From contig JACQLI010000082.1 in assembly GCA_016204125.1 (NCBI GenBank), positions 1 to 13,128 on the forward strand: a stretch of 13,128 bases of DNA. The letters are read 5' to 3'. Of the stretch, positions 1 through 6,189 are shown one piece after another. The DNA is from Candidatus Omnitrophota bacterium. Lineage in GTDB: Bacteria > Omnitrophota > Omnitrophia > Omnitrophales > JACQLI01. Numbering within the stretch: position 1 is the first letter of the stretch; every line of letters begins with the position of its first letter. Both the position numbers and the translations under genes were made by a program. Under the pieces are notes generated by a model. The model saw only the letters and a program-made list of their open reading frames with translations. It ran no database searches and was not told the DNA's origin.

Positions 1-214
1 CCTCAAAGGAGAGCATGCGTACGGCAATCTGCGATCGGGGGTTAAGGTAACCTGTACCTAGAAATTCACCCTGGGCTGAATGAACACGCACAAGGTCACC
101 CGTTTTATAGTCGTCCTCGACCTGGTCAATCGCCCCCGAATAGATCCATGGGTGACGCCCTTGAATCGGCTTCTCCTTCCCAGACTTCAGAACAAGCTTG
201 ATTACTCGAGCCAT
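1..214 (-). CDS. RlmI-like class I SAM-dependent rRNA methyltransferase, N-terminal PUA region (partial)
   Basis: The first 71 codons of a gene that runs off the left edge. The protein begins MARVIKLVLKSGKEKP and continues with a short RNA-binding PUA-like segment: GRHPWIYSGAI at about residues 20-30, GDLVRV at about 40-45 and GTGYLNPRSQIAVRML at about 53-68. This pattern (R-HPWI-SGAI, then a GxGY-NP-S-IAVR strand) is typical of the N-terminus of the RlmI/YccW family, which makes m5C in 23S rRNA using SAM. The catalytic Rossmann domain lies outside the window, so the exact position modified cannot be assigned. The ATG lies inside the last codons of uppP, overlapping it by 13 bases in another frame. 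No clear Shine-Dalgarno is visible, so translation is probably coupled to uppP. Family call fairly sure; exact ortholog unsure. Confidence 0.75.
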   Translation of the reverse strand, partial: MARVIKLVLKSGKEKPIQGRHPWIYSGAIDQVEDDYKTGDLVRVHSAQGEFLGTGYLNPRSQIAVRMLSFE

Positions 215-1035
215 CGTGTGAGGAAAAGAACGAGGCAGCCAAAAAGGAGGGTATAAATGGCAAAGGTGTGTAATTTTTTCTTTTTTGTGATCCCTTCGAG
301 GAGACGAAGTGAAAAAAGGCCGAATAAAGCTGAAGAGACGAAACCAGCGGCGAAAGGGAACCAGTTTCCCATCTCAGAAGAAAAACCGTGTTTGAGTTCC
401 AAGATGCCTGCCCCGAGAATCGCTGGGATAGCCAAAAGAAAAGCGAATCGAAAAGCCACCTCCCTTTCAAGTCCTAGAAAGAGTCCCGCTGCTATGGTTG
501 TGCCTGACCGCGAAATGCCTGGAATGATTGCCAGTCCCTGCATACAACCGATAATGAGAAAATGCCAGGGCTTACACTTTTCGATCTGCTTTTCTCCTGC
601 TTGGCGATAACGCGTAAGCCAGAGAATCAAAGTAGTTCCAAAAAGAGCAATCCCTACTGCATGGAGCGATCCGAAGAGGCTCTCAAACCAATCCTTAAAA
701 ACAAAACCGATAATCGCGGTGGGAATCGAAGCGGTTATGACACCAAAGGCCCAGCGGCTGTAGGGTACGATTTCAAAAACCTTACGGATAGGTTTCCTTT
801 GAAAGAGAAAGAAAATGCCATAGATCGAATCCCGAATGATGTGGGCAAGGTCTTTGGCAAAATAAACGAAGAGGGCGGACAATGTTCCTAGATGCACGAT
901 GACGTCAAAAACGACAAGGGGTTCTCTAAAGCCAAGCAGGTGCTGAAAGAAAACAAGATGCGCTGAACTTGAGACAGGCAAAAATTCTGTCAGCCCTTGT
1001 ATGATGCCGAGAATCAAAGCGTCAAGGAGCGTCAT
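202..1035 (-). CDS. uppP: Undecaprenyl-diphosphate phosphatase UppP (BacA)
   Basis: A 277-residue polytopic inner-membrane protein that removes a phosphate from undecaprenyl diphosphate, regenerating the lipid carrier for peptidoglycan and surface polysaccharide synthesis; the family also gives bacitracin resistance. Both family signatures are present. QGLTEFLPVSSSAHL at residues 13-27 carries the catalytic glutamate E17 and H26; the first acidic position of the usual (E/Q)xxxE motif is Q13, an accepted variant. PGISRSG at 172-178 carries the conserved arginine R176. Hydrophobic segments cover most of the length, and the size is normal for the family. The ATG shares its A with the TGA of the upstream guanylyltransferase gene (TGATG), a classical coupling arrangement. 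The 3' end overlaps the methyltransferase start by 13 bases. Its place behind GDP-mannose genes fits a surface-glycan supply role, but this is inference. Confidence 0.96.
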   Translation of the reverse strand: MTLLDALILGIIQGLTEFLPVSSSAHLVFFQHLLGFREPLVVFDVIVHLGTLSALFVYFAKDLAHIIRDSIYGIFFLFQRKPIRKVFEIVPYSRWAFGVITASIPTAIIGFVFKDWFESLFGSLHAVGIALFGTTLILWLTRYRQAGEKQIEKCKPWHFLIIGCMQGLAIIPGISRSGTTIAAGLFLGLEREVAFRFAFLLAIPAILGAGILELKHGFSSEMGNWFPFAAGFVSSALFGLFSLRLLEGITKKKKLHTFAIYTLLFGCLVLFLTRWLE

Positions 1036-2102
1036 CAGAGATAAAGATAGGCCTTGCGTCGTTCGAGTTCGTGGACAACCTCTCGAATATGTTCGGCTTC
1101 AGAACGAGGACAGATAAGGAGGGCATCGGGAGTGTCCACAACAAGAAAGTTTTCTACCCCTAAGAGTGCTATAAGCCGTTTACTTCCTTTGACAATATTC
1201 CCGCGGGCTTTGATTAAGAGAGGTTTACCCTGAATGCGATTCTGATTACGGTCGCTTGGCCAGAATTCTGAAAGTCCGATCCAGCCGCCGAGATCGCTCC
1301 ATTCAAGAGGCGCAAGAAGACAGTGTACGTTTTTCATTTTTTCCATGATTGCGTAATCAATCGAAATGGATGGAACTCGGGCATAAACTTGAGCGATCTG
1401 CCTTTTATTTGCGCCGCCCTTCGGAAGCGAAGAAAGCTTCTCAAAAGCAGGATAGAGTTTGGGGGCATGGGTCCGAACGGCTTTCTTAAATGCATCGAGC
1501 CGCCAAATGAACATTCCGCCATTCCAAAGGAAATTTCCTTTCCTCAAAAACTTCTTTGCCTTGGCAAGAGACGGTTTTTCATGGAATCTTGTGATGGTAA
1601 ATACGGAAATCTTCCCCTTGGTTGAACTCTTCCCCCCTACTTCAAGATAACCATAGCTTGGTGCAGGCCAGCGGGGTTGAATCCCAAAAAGGACAGGCCG
1701 ATCATCCACAATCTCAAAAGCGGTCTTGAGACATTGGACAAACAAACCGCGTGGGCGAATCAGTTGATCGGCGGGGAGAAAGGCAAACTTTGCTTCAGGG
1801 TCTCTCGCCCTGATATGAGCAGCAGCATAAACCGTACAGGGGGCTGTGTTTTTTCCTATCGGTTCACCCAAGATATTTTCTCTCGGAATTCTCGGGAGGA
1901 GGCGTCTCGCTTCGCGGGCGAGTTCGTCTTGAAGAACTAAAAGGATGCGGCTTGGAGGAATGAGAGGGGTGATCCTGGAAACTGTTTCTTCGAGAAGTGA
2001 GGTCTTTCCTAGAAGACGCAGAAAAGGTTTCGGCCGTTTGGCTCGGCTCTCAGGCCAGAACCGAGTCCCCTTCCCTCCTGCCATAATCACCGCCCAATTC
2101 AT
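1035..2102 (-). CDS. manC: Mannose-1-phosphate guanylyltransferase (single-domain, ManC/ManB type)
   Basis: A 355-residue cytoplasmic enzyme that makes GDP-mannose from GTP and mannose 1-phosphate. The pyrophosphorylase signature AGGKGTRFWPESR is at residues 8-20, followed by KRPKPFL at 22-28 (families usually have K-x-F with Q rather than P). EPIGKNTAPC is at 80-89 and FLPADQLI at 108-115 (the usual PADH has Q here). The sugar-phosphate binding motif FHEKP is at 173-177, LWNGGMFIW at 192-200, SIDYAIMEK at 247-255 and WSDLGGW at 268-274. The length fits the single-domain form without the fused phosphomannose isomerase domain. A GGAAGG Shine-Dalgarno lies 8 bases before the ATG. The substrate-producing mutase is directly upstream, which supports mannose as the sugar. 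A different hexose 1-phosphate cannot be fully excluded. The symbol is used by homology. Confidence 0.92.
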   Translation of the reverse strand: MNWAVIMAGGKGTRFWPESRAKRPKPFLRLLGKTSLLEETVSRITPLIPPSRILLVLQDELAREARRLLPRIPRENILGEPIGKNTAPCTVYAAAHIRARDPEAKFAFLPADQLIRPRGLFVQCLKTAFEIVDDRPVLFGIQPRWPAPSYGYLEVGGKSSTKGKISVFTITRFHEKPSLAKAKKFLRKGNFLWNGGMFIWRLDAFKKAVRTHAPKLYPAFEKLSSLPKGGANKRQIAQVYARVPSISIDYAIMEKMKNVHCLLAPLEWSDLGGWIGLSEFWPSDRNQNRIQGKPLLIKARGNIVKGSKRLIALLGVENFLVVDTPDALLICPRSEAEHIREVVHELERRKAYLYL

Positions 2103-2129
2103 CTAAACAACCTTCCCATAGTTCCTATA

Positions 2130-2186
2130 GGAGGCGTTACTGTGGGTGCCAGGCTGGGTCAGCATGGTTTCTACAGTAACGCCTCC
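2130..2186. repeat. Perfect 14-bp inverted repeat at the manB-manC junction
   Basis: GGAGGCGTTACTGT at 2130-2143 is the exact reverse complement of ACAGTAACGCCTCC at 2173-2186, with a 29-base spacer. One arm is the final codons and stop of the mutase gene; the other is in the intergenic leader of the guanylyltransferase gene. In the minus-strand mRNA this would fold into a long-stem hairpin between the two cistrons. It is not followed by a U-run on the minus strand, so it does not look like an intrinsic terminator for the operon; on the plus strand a run of six T follows 5 bases after the stem. A 10-bp palindrome, TCCTATAGGA at 2123-2132, abuts the left arm. Role unknown: RNA processing, stabilisation and partial attenuation are all possible. 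Confidence 0.8.
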
Positions 2187-3535
2187 GATGCTTTTTTGAT
2201 CTTTTCTTCGATGAGGGAGCGGATTTCGGCGAGGCGCTTCTCGGAATTGGCTTCGAAGCGCATCACCAGCACTGGCTGGGTATTGGAAGCACGGATGAGA
2301 CCCCAGCCGTCGCTGAATTCAACGCGTGCGCCATCGATATCAATGACCTTGTACTCTTTTTTAAGGTCCTTGACTACGGAACGGACGATTTCAAATTTCT
2401 TCTTATCATCGGATACCTCGACCCGAATTTCGGGTGTTGAAAAGACCTTGGGAAGATCGCCGTAAAGCTCGGACAAAGGACGCTTTTCTTCATCGAGAAT
2501 CTCGAGGATGCGACAAGCAGCGTAAATGGCATCATCAAATCCATACCAGCGATCAGCAAAGAACATGTGCCCGCTCAGCTCGCCCCCTAACACCGCCTTC
2601 TCTTCCTTGAGTTTCGCTTTAATGAGTGAGTGGCCTGTCTTCCAAAGAATAGGCCGCCCTCCCCACTTGGCAATGTCCTCGTATAGAAGAGGAGAACACT
2701 TCACATCACCGATAATCGCACCCCCCTTTTTCTTTTTGAGGATCTGCCTTGCATAAATAAGAAGGAGTCTGTCTCCCATAACAATATTTCCCAGTTCATC
2801 GATCACCCCGATTCGATCTGCATCTCCATCGAAGGCAATGCCAATGGCTGCTTTCTTTTGTATCACTTCGCGTCTGATGTCTTCCAGATTTTCAGGAACA
2901 GAAGGGTCGGGATGATGATCGGGAAAAGTAGAATCGAGGTTCGTATAAAGCTCGATAACCTCTTGACCTAATTCCTTGAAAAGACGCGGCGCTACCAGTC
3001 CTGACATCGCGTGGCCTGAATCGATCACAACCTTCCATCGATGAGTGAAGTGAAACTCACTCTTGAGTCGATTGAGATAAGGAGTGATGACATCTTCCTT
3101 GGTGGCTGTTCCCTTGCCCGAAACAAAATCATTCTTTTCGATTGACTCGAAGAGTCCTTGGATATCTTTTCCGTAAAAGGGGCGATCGGCCAGTTGGAAC
3201 TTGTTACCGTTATATTCGGGAGGATTGTGGGACCCTGTGATAGAAATTCCTGCATCCACTTTGAAATGAACAACTCCAAAATAAAGAAGCGGCGTAGGGA
3301 TGAGACCTAAATCGAGTACGTCGATCCCTGTCGATAAGAGCCCTTCGAAAAGGGCTTTCTTAATCCGTTCAGAACTCGGCCTGAGATCATGGCCAACTGC
3401 CATTCTCTTTTTCCCAGACCGAACCAGAAAGGTCCCGAAGGCCTTGCCGATGAGACGGCACGTTTCATTCGTAAGCTCCTTTTCAGCAAGCCCACGAATA
3501 TCGTATTCACGAAAAATATGCTTGGGAGTTGTCAT
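2171..3535 (-). CDS. manB: Phosphomannomutase/phosphoglucomutase (AlgC/ManB type)
   Basis: A 454-residue alpha-D-phosphohexomutase interconverting 6-phospho and 1-phospho mannose (often also glucose), feeding the guanylyltransferase directly downstream. All four family sites are seen: the phosphoserine loop TGSHNPPEYNGNKF at 100-113 with S102, the metal loop FDGDADRIG at 235-243 (D236, D238, D240), the sugar-binding loop GGELSGH at 317-323, and the phosphate-binding RASNTQP at 415-421. The TGSHNP and RASNT forms and the length match Pseudomonas AlgC-like enzymes. The frame stays open upstream through the tRNA-Leu gene, but that extension is spurious because it is translated tRNA; ATG at 3535 begins the conserved IFREYDIRG segment at the expected distance. 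No Shine-Dalgarno is visible before this ATG, which is only 12 bases from the tRNA 3' end. The stop codon lies in one arm of an inverted repeat. Confidence 0.94.
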   Translation of the reverse strand: MTTPKHIFREYDIRGLAEKELTNETCRLIGKAFGTFLVRSGKKRMAVGHDLRPSSERIKKALFEGLLSTGIDVLDLGLIPTPLLYFGVVHFKVDAGISITGSHNPPEYNGNKFQLADRPFYGKDIQGLFESIEKNDFVSGKGTATKEDVITPYLNRLKSEFHFTHRWKVVIDSGHAMSGLVAPRLFKELGQEVIELYTNLDSTFPDHHPDPSVPENLEDIRREVIQKKAAIGIAFDGDADRIGVIDELGNIVMGDRLLLIYARQILKKKKGGAIIGDVKCSPLLYEDIAKWGGRPILWKTGHSLIKAKLKEEKAVLGGELSGHMFFADRWYGFDDAIYAACRILEILDEEKRPLSELYGDLPKVFSTPEIRVEVSDDKKKFEIVRSVVKDLKKEYKVIDIDGARVEFSDGWGLIRASNTQPVLVMRFEANSEKRLAEIRSLIEEKIKKASEALL

Positions 3536-3547
3536 GGTGATGTAATT

Positions 3548-3628
3548 TGCGCGGGGGGGGACTTGAACCCCCACGGGTTGCCCCACATGCCCCTCAAACA
3601 TGCGCGTCTGCCGTTCCGCCACCCGCGC
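3548..3628 (-). tRNA. tRNA-Leu (anticodon GAG)
   Basis: An 81-base gene folding as a class II tRNA. The acceptor strands GCGCGGG (3628-3622) and CCCGCGC (3555-3549) pair perfectly, with discriminator A at 3548. The D-arm stem is GCG/CGC with GG in the loop. The anticodon stem is CATGT/GCATG with loop TTGAGGG (anticodon GAG, reading CUC and CUU). The variable arm is long, with a GGG/CCC stem, and the T-arm is GGGGG-TTCAAGT-CCCCC. The extended variable arm and A73 fit leucine. No CCA is encoded, so the 3' end would be matured by trimming plus CCA addition. It lies 31 bases after the coiled-coil gene and 12 bases before the mutase ATG, apparently inside the transcription unit. Confidence 0.96.
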
Positions 3629-3659
3629 GTAAGTAATATTGCCTGAAAAGGGTGGTATT

Positions 3660-4016
3660 TTAGCTTTTTGTCCGTCGCTTGGCGACCTTCTTCTGTCTCT
3701 TTTCGTTTTCCAAGGTCGCTTCGACTTGAGCGAGATCAGCCTCCAAGTCTTTGACTTCATCCACAAGGCTCTTGATCTCTGGGTCCTGTATGAAGGACTC
3801 CTTTCCCTGCTTTGCGGCCTTTTCGTAAACACAGCCGCCGAGTCTTGCAAACTGCTTGTTCACTTGGTGTTCAAGGCTCACCTTTTCCACGAGAAGCTTG
3901 GTCACATGAGCCGCTTCGCCTGCCTTCTCGGCTACAACCTTGACCGACTTCTTGGTTGCTTCAAATGCCTGATTCAGCGCCTGTTCTGCTTTTTGAAAAA
4001 ACTCTTGCTTGTCCAT
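3660..4016 (-). CDS. Small charged coiled-coil protein of unknown function
   Basis: A 118-residue soluble protein with no signal peptide or membrane segment. Residues 1-50 are alanine- and lysine-rich, amphipathic helix (EQALNQAFEATKKSVKVVAEKAGEAAHVTK). A short stretch QFARLGGCVYEKAAKQGKES follows at about 55-74. DPEIKSLVDEVKDLEADLAQVE at about 78-99 has clear heptad spacing, and the tail from 105 is very basic. The layout (helix, LG-x-x-VY-E segment, then a D-P-E-I-K coiled coil) resembles small uncharacterised coiled-coil proteins widespread in bacteria, some of which carry a C-terminal zinc ribbon; none is seen here. A good AGGAGGA Shine-Dalgarno stands 8 bases before the ATG, so it is clearly a real gene. 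It sits alone between tRNA-Gln and tRNA-Leu. Function not recognised. Confidence 0.82.
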   Translation of the reverse strand: MDKQEFFQKAEQALNQAFEATKKSVKVVAEKAGEAAHVTKLLVEKVSLEHQVNKQFARLGGCVYEKAAKQGKESFIQDPEIKSLVDEVKDLEADLAQVEATLENEKRQKKVAKRRTKS

Positions 4017-4056
4017 TGTTGAATCCTCCTATAAGTGTCCCAATTGACTCATATAC

Positions 4057-4127
4057 CTGGGGGACCTGGATTCGAACCAAGTATAAGAGGTCCAGAGCCT
4101 CCCGTGCTACCATTACACCATCCCCCA
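4057..4127 (-). tRNA. tRNA-Gln (anticodon CTG)
   Basis: A 71-base cloverleaf. The acceptor is TGGGGGA (4127-4121) paired with TCCCCCA (4064-4058), giving the weak U1-A72 pair that is a hallmark of bacterial tRNA-Gln, with discriminator G at 4057. The D-stem is GTG/CAC with a GG-containing loop. The anticodon stem is GGAGG/CCTCT with loop CTCTGGA, anticodon CTG reading CAG. The T-arm is CTTGG-TTCGAAT-CCAGG. No CCA is encoded. The 5' end is 5 bases after the HIT gene stop, so RNase P cleavage would define the 3' end of the upstream message. It is the only RNA gene immediately behind gltX. Confidence 0.96.
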
Positions 4128-4132
4128 ATCAA

Positions 4133-4471
4133 CTATCCTGGCGGCCAGGTCATGCGCCTGCCGCCCAATAGGTGCAAATGAATATGAAAAACAGACTGAC
4201 CTGCCTCCGCACCTGAATTGAAGACAAGTCGATAACTCTTAAGCCCCAGCGAGTCTGCAAGTCTTTTGGCCTGAACAATCAGTCGGCCAGCAATTTCCGT
4301 ATCCTTGACTCCAAGCTGAGCCACTCCATCCAGATGTGTCTTCGGAACAATCAATACATGAGTCGGAGCCTGAGGATTGATGTCGTGAAAGGCGTAGATG
4401 TGCTCGTCTTCATAAGCGCTCTTGGATGGAATTTCTTTTTTTATAATCCGACAAAAAAGACAGTCAGACAT
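4133..4471 (-). CDS. HIT-family (HinT-like) purine nucleotide phosphoramidase
   Basis: A 112-residue cytoplasmic HIT-superfamily protein that hydrolyses AMP-linked compounds such as adenosine phosphoramidates and aminoacyl-adenylates. The histidine triad HIHLH is at 96-100, with H98 the expected nucleophile. The N-terminal CLFCRI at 4-9 has the CxxC pair common in the family, and IVPKTHL is at 41-47. The chain ends with the classic GGRRMTWPPG. Length and both ends match HinT. The ATG is 8 bases after the gltX stop, so it is co-transcribed with gltX. A link with gltX through clearing aminoacyl-AMP is plausible but inferred. The gene ends 5 bases before tRNA-Gln. Confidence 0.93.
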   Translation of the reverse strand: MSDCLFCRIIKKEIPSKSAYEDEHIYAFHDINPQAPTHVLIVPKTHLDGVAQLGVKDTEIAGRLIVQAKRLADSLGLKSYRLVFNSGAEAGQSVFHIHLHLLGGRRMTWPPG

Positions 4472-4479
4472 TGTGGCCT

Positions 4480-5784
4480 CTACAATTTTTCAATCAATCG
4501 GTCTAAACGCCGCAAACAAACATCTTTACCCAGTACCCGCATCAATTCAAAAAGTCCTGGGCTCATTCCCTTACCCGTTAAGGCGAGACGAATCGGATGA
4601 ATCAAAGCGCGGGCCTCAACCCCCCTGCCCGTTGCCATATCCCGCAAGAGACCCTCCAATTTTACGACGTCTTCAAAGTTGGGTAAAGCTTCGAAAACCC
4701 CTCGCAGATCTACTAATTTCTCTCGAAGTCCAGGCGTCCCGAGTGAACGATTCATGGCTTCAAGATCATAGGTTTCGACTTCTTTAAAACAGTAGGAAGC
4801 CTCTTGAATCAAATCTTTGAAGGTAGCGATACGGCTTCGGAAAAGAAGCGCAATCCTGTCAAAACTCTCCTTGGGAAAGGTCGGGGAAATCAGGGATTCG
4901 GTCTTGAGATAAGTGTAAGCTTTTTCCAGATAACTTTTTTCATCAAGCGATCGAACGTGCTGGCTATTGACCCACCGCAATTTCTCCAAGTCGAAGCGGG
5001 CACCTGAACGAATCAGCCTCTTGAGGGAAAATTCCTGGATGAGTTCAGGCATTCGAAAGAACTCCTTGTTTCCTTCAGGGCCCCAACCTAAAAGGGCAAG
5101 ATAATTGACAAGTCCTTCGGGAAGAAACCCGTCCTTTTGATACTGGGTGACTGAAACGGCAGCATGCCGTTTTGAAAGAGGCGCGCCGTCTTGACCGAGA
5201 ATCAGAGGCAGGTGTGTGTAGCTTGGCACCCGCCAGCCCATGGCTTCAATCAGAAGGATTTGTTTGGGAGTATTGGTAAGGTGATCTTCACCACGAATCA
5301 CATGCGTGATTTCCATTTCCTCATCATCGACCACGCACGCCCAATGGTAGGTTGGAAAACCGTCTGATTTGATGATGACAAGATCCTCAAAAACTTCGGT
5401 ATTAAAGGAGACGTCGCCCCGCAGGTTATCTCGGAAGCGAATTTCCCGCTTGGGTATTCGGAAGAGAACGGCCGTCTTGCCCTCTTTTTTCTCCTCATAA
5501 GCAAGATCCTTCGAGAGAAGTCCCGCGGCATATTTTTGGTAGACAGAAATTCGTTCGCTTTGCCTGAGGACAGTTCCGTGCCAGGAAAAACCAAGCCAGT
5601 TTAGAGAATCCTGAATTTCCTTTTCAAACTCTGGCTTCGATCTTTCTCGGTCGGTGTCTTCAATCCGAAGGAGAAACTTACCCTTCTCCTTCTGGGCAAA
5701 GAGAAAATTAAAGAGGGCTGTACGAGCTCCTCCTACATGGAGAAATCCCGTCGGCGAGGGGGCGAAACGGCAGGTGACCACCAA
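4480..5784 (-). CDS. gltX: Glutamyl-tRNA synthetase, compact form lacking the zinc-binding insertion
   Basis: A 434-residue class I synthetase that attaches glutamate to tRNA-Glu and possibly tRNA-Gln. The HIGH-type motif PSPTGFLHVGG is at 9-19, RIEDTDRERS at 40-49, DGFPTYHWACVVDD at 141-154, THVIRGEDHLTNTPKQ at 160-175 and the KMSKS-equivalent APLSKRHAAVS at 201-211. A C-terminal anticodon-binding part of about 180 residues follows, so this is not the truncated GluQ-RS. Between AYEE (95-98) and AVLFRIP (105-111) only about 6 residues remain where E. coli-like GluRS has close to 40, including the CxC...CxH zinc ligands. No ATG is available: the frame opens after the response-regulator TGA at 5791-5793, and the only likely starts before the invariant RFAPSPTG are TTG at 5784 or GTG at 5781, without a convincing Shine-Dalgarno. 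Identity is certain; the start codon is not. Confidence 0.94.
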   Translation of the reverse strand: MVVTCRFAPSPTGFLHVGGARTALFNFLFAQKEKGKFLLRIEDTDRERSKPEFEKEIQDSLNWLGFSWHGTVLRQSERISVYQKYAAGLLSKDLAYEEKKEGKTAVLFRIPKREIRFRDNLRGDVSFNTEVFEDLVIIKSDGFPTYHWACVVDDEEMEITHVIRGEDHLTNTPKQILLIEAMGWRVPSYTHLPLILGQDGAPLSKRHAAVSVTQYQKDGFLPEGLVNYLALLGWGPEGNKEFFRMPELIQEFSLKRLIRSGARFDLEKLRWVNSQHVRSLDEKSYLEKAYTYLKTESLISPTFPKESFDRIALLFRSRIATFKDLIQEASYCFKEVETYDLEAMNRSLGTPGLREKLVDLRGVFEALPNFEDVVKLEGLLRDMATGRGVEARALIHPIRLALTGKGMSPGLFELMRVLGKDVCLRRLDRLIEKL

Positions 5785-5790
5785 AATGAA

Positions 5791-6162
5791 TCAATTTTTC
5801 TTGTTTTTTGACTCGAGTGCCTTTTCAATCAAGCCAAAGACCTGGTTCAACTCAAGCGGCTTTTTGAGGCAGGCCAGAGCGCCAGAATCGACAATCGATT
5901 TTTCTTTATGAGACGGCAAATAGCCCGACATGATGACAACGGGTGTCTGGGTAATCTCTTTGATCTTTTGGAGTGCTTCGCGCCCTTCCATCTTGGGCAT
6001 AAGGACATCTAGAAAAATCAGATCGAAGCTTTGTGATTGGATTTTCTGGATTCCTTCCGTCGCGTTGAAGGCGCAGTCGACTTCATGTTTTTCCTCGCGA
6101 AGGACTTCAGAAAACTCTTCACAGACTCCCTTTTCATCGTCAATAATTAAAATTCTTGCCAT
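5791..6162 (-). CDS. Single-domain (CheY-like) response regulator
   Basis: A 123-residue stand-alone receiver domain, with no output domain, from a two-component system. Acidic pocket residues D8 and D9 are in ILIIDDE. The phosphoacceptor D52 is in LIFLDVLMP, the switch serine S79 in VVIMSG, and the conserved lysine K101 before P102 in CLKKPLE. All active-site residues are intact, so it should be phosphorylatable. The partner kinase is not in the window, and the output must be by protein contact. A GAGGAG Shine-Dalgarno lies close to the ATG. The stop is in the same frame as gltX, 6 bases before its TTG start, with no frame change between them. Its pathway cannot be inferred from this context. 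Confidence 0.93.
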   Translation of the reverse strand: MARILIIDDEKGVCEEFSEVLREEKHEVDCAFNATEGIQKIQSQSFDLIFLDVLMPKMEGREALQKIKEITQTPVVIMSGYLPSHKEKSIVDSGALACLKKPLELNQVFGLIEKALESKNKKN

Positions 6163-6189
6163 CCTAACTCCTCTCTCTTTCTCGTTCTA

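Noticed and set aside
245..610. Plus-strand AAGGAGGGTATAA followed by ATG and an open frame
   Set aside because: A good-looking ribosome site by chance; the frame is antisense to the well-conserved uppP C-terminal half and its protein has no recognisable features.
1035..2102. Alginate biosynthesis locus linking manB/manC with the alginate-export-like porin
   Set aside because: The porin fragment is about 9 kb away behind its own terminator, and no alginate polymerase or modification genes are present; GDP-mannose has many other uses.
2130..2196. Plus-strand intrinsic terminator (14-bp stem then TTTTTT)
   Set aside because: No plus-strand gene leads into it and the T-run starts 5 bases beyond the stem; kept as an inverted repeat of unknown role instead.
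3536..3850. Upstream extension of the mutase reading frame by about 105 codons
   Set aside because: It translates the tRNA-Leu gene and part of the coiled-coil gene on the same strand; the conserved mutase N-terminus begins at the ATG at 3535.
4133..4155. Small hairpin CCTGG-CCG-CCAGG at the end of the HIT gene
   Set aside because: It is explained by the conserved W-P-P-G codons, has a short stem, and no U-run follows before tRNA-Gln.
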